Positions 43,547-51,786 of a stretch of 55,557 bases of DNA are shown piece after piece (the stretch's first letter is position 1; each line of letters begins with the position of its first letter). The stretch is from an uncultured Dorea sp. Its GTDB lineage: Bacteria; Bacillota; Clostridia; Lachnospirales; Lachnospiraceae. Location: positions 70,797 through 126,353 of the forward strand of contig CAJTZE010000002.1 in NCBI GenBank assembly GCA_910584265.1, written 5' to 3'. Below the pieces are notes generated by a model. That model did not search any database. It was not told where the DNA came from and saw only the letters and a list, made by a program, of their open reading frames with translations. The position numbers were made by a program, and so were the translations under genes.

Positions 43547-44881
43547 ATGCTGGATCTAACATTCGGAGAACAAGTCAAGCTTGTCTTAAGCCGTAAAGGC
43601 ATGACCATCAAAGAACTCGCAGAGATAATTGAAAAGAGAACCGGGAAGAAGATGTCCCGCCAGAACCTTACACAGAGGCTTGGACGTGACAATTTTCAGG
43701 AGCAGGACATGCGTATGATCGCAGAGATTCTGGAATGTCCATTCAGTCTCAGCATTCTTGCGGACAGTGAGACGGCCGAGGAGGTAAAAACGCAGGATGA
43801 GGCGAAGGAGAACACACCGTCCAAACCAGCGTCAAAGGTGACCAAGGAGAGTGTACGGATTGCCAAGGCGAAGGCGCGCAAGGAGAAAAAGGCAAGAGAG
43901 GCAGAACGTCTGGCAGATGCGATAGAGCAGGTTCCGTCTGAGATGCGCAGGGAGCCGGTTGAAAAGGAAATGACCCTTGGGGATTATATTGATATTCACG
44001 AGGAGCTGGTACGTCAGGAAACAGCAAGGCTTCCGAAGGTTTCTGCTGAGGATGAAGCTTTGGCGGCAGAGACTTCTGAGAGCAGTGTTTCTGATGCGGA
44101 TAAGGAAGAGACTATGGAAGATATTGCCGCCAAAGAGGAGGAGAAGGCTTCTGCTGATGAAGTTCAGGAAGCCGGAGAGGCCGGGCAGGAAGAAGATGCG
44201 CAGGAGGAACGGCTGCCGGAAGAGGCGGAAGAGATAGACGAAGAATTGAAGGAATACGTTCAGCCGGAGGTGGACGTAGAAGAGCTTCTCCGTGAGATGG
44301 AAGAGCTGGAGAAAGAAAGAAGGCTGCTTGAACAGCAGGTGAAAGAGGCCAAAGAAGCCAAGGAGGCGAGGGAACAGGAAGAGCAGCTGCATGAGGAAAA
44401 GAAGATTACCGGATGGAGGGCTGTGTTCCAGCGGAGAATGAAGAAGGAACGGCAGGAAGAACTTCAGGAGGAAGCCAAGATTGTAGAGCAGGTCATACCC
44501 AGAGAACCTACGATGGAAGAATTAGAGGATGACTATGATGATTATATTGAATATGATGAGCCGGAGGAGGAATCAGAGGAAGAATTAGAGCTTCAGGAAG
44601 TAGATGGGGAACAGCCTGCACCGGAAGAGCTGCTTGAGGAATTGATCGAGGAGGACGAGGACGCAGAAGATCTGACCAGAGGAGAACTGAATCCATACAC
44701 CGGACATGAGTATGAGACAAACAGTGTACGGATGCACCCGAAGCGGATCGGCTACGTACAGCTGTATGACCGTAGGGATCATGGCTGGACGGATATGACA
44801 GAATGGGCATTTCTCGGATATCAGGAGCGCAAGAAGGCTCTGCTTGGAAAGGACTATGACCCGCCGATTTATCTGGATTAG
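43547..44881 (+). CDS. Acidic protein with N-terminal XRE-like helix-turn-helix (444 aa)
   Basis: I chose ATG 43547 because AAGGAGG lies about eight bases ahead; the open frame back to 43397 is leader. Residues 1-70 look like an XRE-type helix-turn-helix (GEQVKLVLSRKGMTIKELAE, then SRQNLTQRLGRDNF). The middle is a charged helix region: basic (KAKARKEKKAREAERLADAI), then strongly acidic and coiled coil (about 215-330). The C-terminal 60 residues are compact and conserved-looking (GYVQLYDRRDHGWTDMTEW). It ends seven bases before the dGTPase gene and is likely co-transcribed. I do not recognise the full-length family. A DNA-binding scaffold is a guess. Confidence 0.75.
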   Translation: MLDLTFGEQVKLVLSRKGMTIKELAEIIEKRTGKKMSRQNLTQRLGRDNFQEQDMRMIAEILECPFSLSILADSETAEEVKTQDEAKENTPSKPASKVTKESVRIAKAKARKEKKAREAERLADAIEQVPSEMRREPVEKEMTLGDYIDIHEELVRQETARLPKVSAEDEALAAETSESSVSDADKEETMEDIAAKEEEKASADEVQEAGEAGQEEDAQEERLPEEAEEIDEELKEYVQPEVDVEELLREMEELEKERRLLEQQVKEAKEAKEAREQEEQLHEEKKITGWRAVFQRRMKKERQEELQEEAKIVEQVIPREPTMEELEDDYDDYIEYDEPEEESEEELELQEVDGEQPAPEELLEELIEEDEDAEDLTRGELNPYTGHEYETNSVRMHPKRIGYVQLYDRRDHGWTDMTEWAFLGYQERKKALLGKDYDPPIYLD

Positions 44882-44887
44882 AAGGGC

Positions 44888-46330
44888 GTGAAGGAATTGA
44901 ACTGGAAACAATTACTATCGACCAGAAGGTACCGGGCGGGCGCCGCTGGGCAGAAGGCTGGGAAGACAGGAGATCTGCGGAGCGAGTTTGAGAAAGACTA
45001 TCACAGGATTATCGGAAGCGCGTCCTTCCGGCGTCTACAGGATAAGACACAGGTCTTTCCGCTGGATAAGAGCGATTTTATCCGGACCAGACTGACCCAT
45101 TCTCTGGAGGTATCTTCTTTTGCCAAGTCTCTGGGTCAGAATATAGGGGAAAATATATTGGCCTACAAAAAAGATGCAGGATTTACGGTGCAGATGAAGG
45201 AAGATATCTGCAATATCCTGCAGTGTGCGGGGCTGATTCATGACATTGGGAATCCGCCCTTTGGGCATTTTGGAGAGGATGCGATCCGGGAATGGTTTGG
45301 AGAGAACCTGCACAGGCTTATGTTTCATGGCCAGCCTGTGGATGAGGTGCTTACAGAGCAGATGCGGGAGGATCTGTATCATTTTGAAGGAAATGCGCAG
45401 GCATTCCGCCTGGTGACAAAGCTTCACTATCTGGTGGACGAACGGGGCATGGACCTGACCTATGCGCTTCTTAGTACGATTATCAAATATCCCGTATCTT
45501 CGCTGGAGTTAGATCCGAAGAGCGGTAATATTAAGGATAAGAAGCTGGGATATTATTATGCGGATGAAGAGATATTCCATGAGGTTGTAACTGCCGCCGG
45601 GACAAAAGGATGCCGTCATCCCCTGGCATTTATTCTTGAGGCGGCAGATGATATTGCGTATAAGACGGCGGATATAGAGGATGCATTTGTAAAGGGTTTC
45701 CTGTCGTTCCATAAGCTGATGGAGGAGCTGAAAGAGCTGGAGGATACCTATGCGCAGGTGAGAAATCCGTTCAGTCCGTCTGTGCGGCTCCAGGAGCTGT
45801 ACGACAGGGGACAGGATATCCACGCAGAGAATCCGGAAGAGTATGCGGTGAAAAACTGGATTGTCCGGGTTCAAGGTTTTTTGATCAATTGCGCAACGTT
45901 TGGGTTTACTTCTAATTATCAGGAGATTATGGAAGGGACTTACCGGTACGATCTGTTTCATGGGACATTTGCGGAGAAGCTGATGGATCTTCTCGGAGAC
46001 CTGGCTTACCGGGTGGTGTTTACGTCGGAGGCTATTTACCGGATGGAGGTATCGGAGAGTGTGATGATCAATTATCTGATGGACCGCTTTATCGAGGCGG
46101 TGATACACTATGATGACCGGGAACAGGAACCCGGGACGATCGGCAGACGGCTGATATCCTTTATTTCCAGTAATTATAAGAACGCGTACCACTATCATGC
46201 GAGAGGGAAGGACGATGCAGAGAGGCTGTATCTGCGCCTTCTGCTTGCGACGGATTATATCTGCGGCATGACAGACAGCTATGCGAGGCGGCTGTATCAG
46301 GAACTGACTGCCAGCATAACAAATAATTAG
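44888..46330 (+). CDS. dgt: Deoxyguanosinetriphosphate triphosphohydrolase (dGTPase family)
   Basis: The 480-residue HD-domain enzyme hydrolyses dGTP (or other dNTPs) to the nucleoside and tripolyphosphate, controlling nucleotide pools. It shows the family opening RIIGSASFRRLQDKTQVFPL and the HD metal motif: H in RTRLTHSLEV, HD in LIHDIGNPPFGHFGE, and a later D in FILEAADDIAYKTADIEDA. The start is either GTG 44888 or TTG 44897. The latter has GAAGGG (44881-44886) at better spacing and would give MNWKQLL. It directly follows the acidic HTH protein. The length is typical for Clostridial dGTPases. Confidence 0.93.
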   Translation: MKELNWKQLLSTRRYRAGAAGQKAGKTGDLRSEFEKDYHRIIGSASFRRLQDKTQVFPLDKSDFIRTRLTHSLEVSSFAKSLGQNIGENILAYKKDAGFTVQMKEDICNILQCAGLIHDIGNPPFGHFGEDAIREWFGENLHRLMFHGQPVDEVLTEQMREDLYHFEGNAQAFRLVTKLHYLVDERGMDLTYALLSTIIKYPVSSLELDPKSGNIKDKKLGYYYADEEIFHEVVTAAGTKGCRHPLAFILEAADDIAYKTADIEDAFVKGFLSFHKLMEELKELEDTYAQVRNPFSPSVRLQELYDRGQDIHAENPEEYAVKNWIVRVQGFLINCATFGFTSNYQEIMEGTYRYDLFHGTFAEKLMDLLGDLAYRVVFTSEAIYRMEVSESVMINYLMDRFIEAVIHYDDREQEPGTIGRRLISFISSNYKNAYHYHARGKDDAERLYLRLLLATDYICGMTDSYARRLYQELTASITNN

Positions 46331-46421
46331 CGGCCGGCGCAGGGTTTATCCGCACATTTGGAATGTTTGGGAGCTAAGCTGAATAAACTGTTTTGAATAC
46401 ATCAGAATTGGAAGTGGCGGT

Positions 46422-47405
46422 GTGGAACAGTTTATCAGATATCTATATGAATATCAGCAGGGGAAACCCAGCCGGAATGTAGGCTTTGTAAAATCAGAGC
46501 GGGATGAAGAACAGACAACGGTACACATACATGGCAAAGGCCTCCAGCTTGGAAGGGAAACAGAGCTTAAGCTGTATATTTTTTTTGTGGAGGAGGGCGC
46601 GCCGGTAGGGATTTTTCAGGGAATGATCACGAATATCAACCCTGCGGTAAATTACCGGCTGACTTTTGGTGTGGAGGATACCGGAGCGCCGGGGAATTAT
46701 CCGAAGATACAGGGAATTATTATGGAGTCTGAGGAAAAGCGCAGATTTGCGGCTGTGTGGAGCGATTTCCCAGTGGATATGGAGCGCATGCGTGAATGGG
46801 AGGAGCCGGAAATTATTCCGCTTACGATGACGGAGGCGGTCCGGCAGAAGGCTGCCGCAGATTCTGCGGGCGGAAGGGAAGAATCAGCAGCAGACGGAGA
46901 GCCGGACGAAGTTATAGACGGAGCGGCAGAAGGAACAGAAGAGGAAGACAGAGGCGGGGCTGCTGCGGTGCATCCGGAGCAGGAGCGCGGAACGGAGAAG
47001 GAACAGAGAGTCTCGACGGAGGCAGAGACGGAGCAGGGGGCTGTGCCTGACGAGGAGATCGACGCTTATATTATCCCTTCTGAAAGGCAGTGCAAAAAAA
47101 TATGCCGGCAGGATATTGCCATGCTTCCCCGCTGTGAATGGAGGCTGGCGAATAACAGTTTTCTGCTTCACGGATGCTACAATTACCATCATTTGATGCT
47201 GATACAGGAGAGCGATGAGTTATGGCTGGGAATACCGGGGATCTACCACAGCCGGGAGGCAAAAGCGGCAGAAGCCTTTGGGTTTCCAAGATTTATCCCT
47301 GTGGGAGAGCTGGATGCGGAGCTTGAACCAGATGAAAAGGAGCCGGGAGAAGAATTTGGGTATTGGTCCCGGAGAGTGAGGAAGATGACTAACTTTTCTC
47401 TTTAA
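46422..47405 (+). CDS. DUF6128-like protein of Lachnospiraceae
   Basis: The 327-residue protein has two conserved ends and an acidic, variable middle. The N-terminal part (about 1-120, MEQFIRYLYEYQQGKPSRNVGF) predicts beta structure. The middle (about 140-210) is low-complexity Glu/Gly/Ala. The C-terminal part (about 225-310, CEWRLANNSFLLHGCYNYHH and LGIPGIYHSREAKAAEAFGF) is the recognisable DUF6128 domain. Translation starts at GTG 46422 without a strong ribosome site. The family is largely confined to Lachnospiraceae and has no known function. It lies between dgt and tadA, with gaps of 91 and 58 bases. Confidence 0.78.
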   Translation: MEQFIRYLYEYQQGKPSRNVGFVKSERDEEQTTVHIHGKGLQLGRETELKLYIFFVEEGAPVGIFQGMITNINPAVNYRLTFGVEDTGAPGNYPKIQGIIMESEEKRRFAAVWSDFPVDMERMREWEEPEIIPLTMTEAVRQKAAADSAGGREESAADGEPDEVIDGAAEGTEEEDRGGAAAVHPEQERGTEKEQRVSTEAETEQGAVPDEEIDAYIIPSERQCKKICRQDIAMLPRCEWRLANNSFLLHGCYNYHHLMLIQESDELWLGIPGIYHSREAKAAEAFGFPRFIPVGELDAELEPDEKEPGEEFGYWSRRVRKMTNFSL

Positions 47406-47463
47406 AAAGTACAGTTTTTAGAGTGTGCCCGGTACTCAATTGAAAAAGAAGGAAGGTATCTGC

Positions 47464-47952
47464 GTGACAAATGAAGATGTAAAATATATGAAGGAAGCCC
47501 TCAGGCAGGCGGAGAAGGCGTATGCGCTGGATGAGACGCCGATTGGCTGCGTCATCGTCTATGAAGGGAAAATCATCAGCCGCGGCTATAACCGCAGGAA
47601 TACAGATAAGAATCCGCTGGCGCATGCGGAATTAACAGCGATCCGGAAGGCAGGCAGGAGGCTCGGCGACTGGCGGCTGGAGGGCTGTACCATGTATGTG
47701 ACGCTGGAGCCATGCCAGATGTGCGCAGGCGCAATCGTGCAGTCCCGCATAGACCGGGTGGTTGTTGGCTGCATGAATCCGAAAGCCGGCTGCGCAGGTT
47801 CCATCCTGAATCTATTAAATGTAGCGGAATTTAACCATCAGGCTGAGCTTGAGACGGGTGTGCTTGAGAAGGAATGCGGCGGATTGATGAAGCAGTTTTT
47901 TAAGGAACTTAGGGAACGGAAGAAAGAAGAAAAAAAGAGCCTTGCACCATAG
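47464..47952 (+). CDS. tadA: tRNA-specific adenosine deaminase
   Basis: The enzyme converts A34 of tRNA-Arg(ACG) to inosine. The 162-residue deaminase has the zinc site: HAE in PLAHAELTAIRKA (His ligand and catalytic Glu) and the Cys pair in LEPCQMCAGAI. The downstream CMNPKAGCAGSILNLL is typical of TadA rather than of guanine deaminase. I prefer GTG 47464 with AAGGAAGG (47449-47456); the longer reading from 47425 starts upstream of that site. The last coding bases overlap the terminator of the SRP RNA transcribed from the opposite strand. Confidence 0.94.
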   Translation: MTNEDVKYMKEALRQAEKAYALDETPIGCVIVYEGKIISRGYNRRNTDKNPLAHAELTAIRKAGRRLGDWRLEGCTMYVTLEPCQMCAGAIVQSRIDRVVVGCMNPKAGCAGSILNLLNVAEFNHQAELETGVLEKECGGLMKQFFKELRERKKEEKKSLAP

Positions 47953-47981
47953 CTTGAACTTTTAAGCTGCGGGCAGGGCTC
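47930..47981 (-). terminator. Rho-independent terminator of the SRP RNA (- strand)
   Basis: Read on the - strand, GAGCC.TGC pairs with GCA.GGCTC (one mismatch) around an inner AGCTT/AAGCT helix. It is followed by seven T's (47936-47930). It overlaps the last 23 bases of tadA on the other strand. Confidence 0.75.
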
Positions 47982-47992
47982 ATAAATTCTAT

Positions 47993-48255
47993 TTTGTGCA
48001 TTGCGCTTCGAACTAAACCAATGAACGTTACCTTAACAGCCAGCTCAGCCCAGGCGCCCTCACGGCACCCGGAAGGTTCTGCTTAGTGCTGCTTCGTTCC
48101 CGACCTGACACGGTTCACGGATTTCCGTCGCGTGAGACCCGGACATCAACGCCGCTTATCAAGGGCAGCTTCACCAGCAAATGCCCTCTGCGCAATATCA
48201 CCCCTGCTATAGCGGATTGCAGGTTCAAGGCACCGCTACCACCCCGGCTGCACGT
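47993..48255 (-). ncRNA. ffs: Signal recognition particle RNA, large bacterial type
   Basis: Read on the - strand, the conserved SRP core is clear: GTCAGGTCGGGAACGAAGCA, then AGCACTAAGCAGA, and GTGCCG...GGCGCCTGGGC closing the binding domain for Ffh. The 5' part has the Alu-type region GGTAGCGGTGCCTTGAACC and CTGCAATCCGCTATAGCAG, as in Bacillus scRNA. The ends pair through GTGCA/TGCAC (48253-48249 with 48000-47996). The length of about 263 bases is normal for the large Bacillota form. The SRP targets membrane and secreted proteins to the Sec machinery. It has its own consensus promoter and a terminator. Exact ends are estimated. Confidence 0.93.
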
Positions 48256-48260
48256 TTCAT

Positions 48261-48289
48261 ATTGTAGCCTGTTTCGGGCAAAAAGTCAA
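48261..48289 (-). promoter_or_regulatory. ffs: Strong promoter of the SRP RNA gene
   Basis: On the - strand, TTGACT (48289-48284) is 17 bases from TACAAT (48266-48261). The start site near 48254 coincides with the closing helix of the RNA. Confidence 0.85.
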
Positions 48290-48342
48290 TAGGGTTCTGT
48301 TACCTTGCCAATCCCCTGATTCTATTGTAGAATATTATTATT

Positions 48343-50052
48343 ATGAAGATTTTACTTACCGCTGTTAATGCAAAATATATACATTCCAATCCGGCTGTGT
48401 ATAGTCTGAAGGCTTATGCACAGTCTTTTCCTGCTGTTCAAAAGGCGGAGCATAAGATCCTTATCGCGGAGTATACGATTAACCAGCAGATAGATGATAT
48501 TCTAAGGGGTATTTACCGGCAGGCGCCGGATATGCTGTGTTTTTCCTGTTATATCTGGAATATTTCCTGCATAGAGAACATTGTAAGGGAGATTCATAAG
48601 GTGCTGCCGAAGACGGTGGTCTGGCTTGGAGGGCCGGAGGTATCCTATGATGCGGAGGCAGTATTAAAGCGCCTTCCGGAGGTCAGCGGCGTTATGCGGG
48701 GAGAGGGAGAAGAAACATTCGCCCGTCTGGCAGCGGGAGAGGCTGTGGAAAGGGTTTTGGGTATTACTTATCGGAATAAGGAAGGGGCAATCTGTGAGAA
48801 TCCATGGCGCGGGGTGATGGAGCTGGATAAAGTTCCGTTTATCTACCAGAATATGACAGATTTCGTAAATAGAATTGTTTATTATGAAAGCAGCAGAGGC
48901 TGCCCGTTTCACTGCAGCTACTGTCTTTCCTCGCTGGATAAGAAACTTAGGTTTCGGAATCTGGAGCTTGTGAAGCAGGATCTTCTGTTTTTTATCGATC
49001 ATGAGGTACCGCTGGTGAAATTCGTGGACCGGACTTTTAACTGTAACCACAGGCATGCGATGGAGATCTGGCAGTATATTATGGAGCAGGACAGGGGTAT
49101 TACAAATTTTCATTTTGAAATTGCCGCGGACTTGTTAAATGAGGAGGAGCTTAGGCTGATCAGCCGTATGCGTCCGGGACTGATCCAGCTTGAGATCGGC
49201 GTGCAGTCTGTGAATCTGGAGACAGTAAGAGAGATACACAGGACCATGCAGTTTGAGAAGGTGTCGGCAAATGTGCGGAGAATCCGGGAGAAGGGTAATG
49301 TGCATCAGCATCTGGATTTGATAGCAGGCCTTCCCTATGAGGATTTTGACAGCTTTCATAGAAGCTTTAATGCGGTGTATGACCTGAGGCCGGAACAGCT
49401 GCAGCTGGGTTTCTTAAAGGTGTTGAAGGGATCCTTTATGGATGAACATAAAAAAAGCTATGGGCTGGTATGCCAGAGCAGGCCCCCTTATGAGGTCCTG
49501 TATACCAGATGGCTGTCCTATGAGGATATCCTGCTTTTAAAGGGTGTGGAGGAAATGGTGGAGATCTATTATAACAGCGGTCAGTTTGTAAAAACCCTGC
49601 CTGTTCTGGAGGAAGGACTTCCGGATGCTTTTACTCTGTACCTGCGGCTGGCGGAATATTATGAGAACCGGAAGCTGCGCTTGATCAGCCACACAAGGGC
49701 GGCAAGATATGAGATTCTTCTGGCATTTGCAGAAGAAACAGTTCCAGAGAGGGCTGAGGAGATCCGGGAGCTTCTGATTTATGACTATTATCTCAAGGAA
49801 AATGCAAAAAGCCGTCCTGTTTTCGCCGGAGAATACCGGATGGATAAGAAGGAGCTTCGGGAATTTTATGAAAAGGAGTGCAGAGAGCACAGATATCTGC
49901 CGGGATATGAGCGGTATGACAAAAACCAGATGCGGAAAATGACTCATCTGGAATATTTTAAAAAAATCGGAGAAACCGTCCTTTTCGACTACATCAGGAG
50001 GAATCCTCTGAACCGGCAGGCCCGCACGGTTATTATTGCAAAAACAAAATAA
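48343..50052 (+). CDS. B12-binding-domain radical SAM protein (DUF4080-type)
   Basis: This 569-residue protein is built as a cobalamin-binding-like N-terminal domain (about 1-140, LTAVNAKYIHSNPAVYSLKA and VVWLGGPEVSYD), a radical SAM domain with the CxxxCxxC motif in SSRGCPFHCSYCLSS (about residue 190), and a C-terminal DUF4080-like domain. Although the N-terminus has the B12-domain fold, no clear DxHxxG cobalamin-ligand motif is visible, so cobalamin may not bind. This family is widespread in gut Clostridia without an assigned reaction. It diverges from the SRP RNA gene. The start is ATG 48343; its ribosome site is weak. Confidence 0.88.
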   Translation: MKILLTAVNAKYIHSNPAVYSLKAYAQSFPAVQKAEHKILIAEYTINQQIDDILRGIYRQAPDMLCFSCYIWNISCIENIVREIHKVLPKTVVWLGGPEVSYDAEAVLKRLPEVSGVMRGEGEETFARLAAGEAVERVLGITYRNKEGAICENPWRGVMELDKVPFIYQNMTDFVNRIVYYESSRGCPFHCSYCLSSLDKKLRFRNLELVKQDLLFFIDHEVPLVKFVDRTFNCNHRHAMEIWQYIMEQDRGITNFHFEIAADLLNEEELRLISRMRPGLIQLEIGVQSVNLETVREIHRTMQFEKVSANVRRIREKGNVHQHLDLIAGLPYEDFDSFHRSFNAVYDLRPEQLQLGFLKVLKGSFMDEHKKSYGLVCQSRPPYEVLYTRWLSYEDILLLKGVEEMVEIYYNSGQFVKTLPVLEEGLPDAFTLYLRLAEYYENRKLRLISHTRAARYEILLAFAEETVPERAEEIRELLIYDYYLKENAKSRPVFAGEYRMDKKELREFYEKECREHRYLPGYERYDKNQMRKMTHLEYFKKIGETVLFDYIRRNPLNRQARTVIIAKTK

Positions 50053-50104
50053 AACGGTTATGATAAAAAAGTACGATGTTTGGAAAAAGGAAAGAGGTAT
50101 TTGT

Positions 50105-50209
50105 ATGAACTTTCATAATAAAAAGACGAAAAGAATTATGGCAATTGTTATCATTGTTATCGTGGCGTCGATGATTGTGACAGCAGTACTGCCGGCAATG
50201 ATGATGTAG
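50105..50209 (+). CDS. Single-helix membrane peptide (34 aa)
   Basis: ATG 50105, with AAAGAGG about nine bases upstream, encodes MNFHNKKTKRIMAIVIIVIV and continues with ASMIVTAVLPAMMM to TAG 50209. It has a short basic N-terminus and one hydrophobic helix, like the small DUF4044-type proteins of Bacillota. It ends 17 bases before the VanW gene, and similar small proteins often precede VanW in related genomes (from memory, not checked). It is too short for most ORF searches. The function is unknown. Confidence 0.65.
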   Translation: MNFHNKKTKRIMAIVIIVIVASMIVTAVLPAMMM

Positions 50210-50226
50210 AGTAAGGAGTGGAGAGA

Positions 50227-51786
50227 ATGGCGTCGATAAAAAAACACAGAGACGGCCGTAAGCGGACTGGCAAGCGCCGTAAAAAGAAGCTGAAGGTAAT
50301 TGCCATGCTGGCGGCGGCCTGCCTTGTTGCCGTGTTTGGAGGGGTCTATCTGGCGCTCAGCCATTATGTAGGAAAGACGGATAAGGATGTAATCTGCGAT
50401 AATGTTTTTATCGGGACAATGGATGTGTCCGGTATGACAGAGAGGGAGGCGGCAGAAGCGCTGCAGGCGCAGCTCACAACAGATGAGGGGCGCATGGCAG
50501 TGTTAAAGCTCAGAGAGCATAATATAGAGGCATCACTGAAGGAATTAGGATTTGACAGCCCGGATATGAAAAAGCTGGCAAAAAAGGCTGTTGATTATGG
50601 GAAGAAGGACAGTGTGTGGAAGCGTTACCGGCAGATGAAGAAGCTGGAGGATGAAGCATATGTGCTGAAAGAAAACTATACGGTAGATGAAAAGGCGGTC
50701 AAAGCACTGCTGGAGGAGAAGGCAGTGCCGCTCCTGCAGGGACCGGAGGATGCCTATATTACCAGAAATGAAGACGGGACGCTGAATATCGTGGATGAAA
50801 AGGAAGGCGAGACCATTGACGAAGACGGCATGGTCCAGAATATCAGCGATTACCTGAATGAAGAGTGGAAGCATGAGGCATTCAGCCTTGAGCTGGCTGT
50901 CATCAAGGAAAAGCCTGAGATTGTCAGGGCAGATCTGGAGCAGGTTACCGATGAGCTGGGCTCCTACACAACGGATGCCGGGGGCGGACAGCGGTGGACG
51001 AATCTGAAAACCGGTGTGGGAAAGCTGAACGGTATTATTTTGAAGCCGGGGGAGGAGCTGTCAGTTTATGATACGACAGCGCCTTACGATGAAGAGCATG
51101 GGTATGTGGAAGGGACAGCGTATGAAAACGGGCAGGTAGTTCCTTCTTACGGCGGCGGAATCTGTCAGGTATCTACAACTCTTTATAATGCGGCAATTTA
51201 TGCCGAGCTGGAGATTGTGGAGCGGTATCCTCATTCCATGGCGGTCGATTATGTAGAACCGTCAAGGGACGCGGCAATTGCAGGAGGAGTTATGGATTTC
51301 CGGTTTAAGAATCCTTATCCGTCGCCTATTTATATTTTCGGAGAAATTGATTCGGCAAATCAGCTCCGGGTGGTTATTTATGGGAAAGAAACAAGACCGG
51401 AGAACCGCAGCATAGAATTTGAGAGTGAGACGCTGAGCACGGAGAACTATTCGGTAACCTATAAAGCGGCTCCGAACCGGACGTTTGGTGATATGGAATA
51501 TACAGGAAGCCCCCATACGGGAAGGGAGGCGCGGCTGTGGAAGGTGGTTTATGAGAACGGCGTAGAGATAAGCCGGGATATTTTTAATACCAGTACATAT
51601 ACCAAATCAGACCAGATCGTAGAAGTGGGAACTGCCGGGGGCAGTGCGGCCGCGGTCAGCGCTCTGGAAACAGCCATTGCAAGCCAGAACCGGGATGCGA
51701 TCAACAGTGCAATTCAGGCGGGATACAGCGGCGGCGGTCCGGAGGAGGAAGCTGATTCAAACACAGAGACGGAGACAGAACAATGA
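50227..51786 (+). CDS. VanW-family membrane-anchored protein
   Basis: The 519-residue protein has a very basic N-terminus (KKHRDGRKRTGKRRKKK) and one membrane helix (about 24-45). A peptidoglycan-binding-like region (about 60-220, GMTEREAAEALQAQL) precedes the VanW domain (about 255-400), with hallmarks LKPGEELSVYDTTAPYDEEH, SYGGGICQVSTTLYNAAIYA and PHSMAVDYV. The tail is Ser/Gly/Glu-rich. ATG 50227 has AAGGAGTGGAG in front. Its stop overlaps the start of the next gene (ATGA at 51783). VanW proteins are linked to the cell wall, but the name comes from one vancomycin cluster; no vancomycin-resistance genes are present here. Confidence 0.9.
   Translation: MASIKKHRDGRKRTGKRRKKKLKVIAMLAAACLVAVFGGVYLALSHYVGKTDKDVICDNVFIGTMDVSGMTEREAAEALQAQLTTDEGRMAVLKLREHNIEASLKELGFDSPDMKKLAKKAVDYGKKDSVWKRYRQMKKLEDEAYVLKENYTVDEKAVKALLEEKAVPLLQGPEDAYITRNEDGTLNIVDEKEGETIDEDGMVQNISDYLNEEWKHEAFSLELAVIKEKPEIVRADLEQVTDELGSYTTDAGGGQRWTNLKTGVGKLNGIILKPGEELSVYDTTAPYDEEHGYVEGTAYENGQVVPSYGGGICQVSTTLYNAAIYAELEIVERYPHSMAVDYVEPSRDAAIAGGVMDFRFKNPYPSPIYIFGEIDSANQLRVVIYGKETRPENRSIEFESETLSTENYSVTYKAAPNRTFGDMEYTGSPHTGREARLWKVVYENGVEISRDIFNTSTYTKSDQIVEVGTAGGSAAAVSALETAIASQNRDAINSAIQAGYSGGGPEEEADSNTETETEQ

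Noticed and set aside
48086..48292. 68-residue + strand open frame
   Set aside because: It is antisense to the SRP RNA, which has its own promoter and conserved core.
50227..51786. Vancomycin resistance from the VanW name
   Set aside because: VanW-domain proteins are common in Clostridia, and no vanHAX-type genes or VanRS regulators are present in the window.
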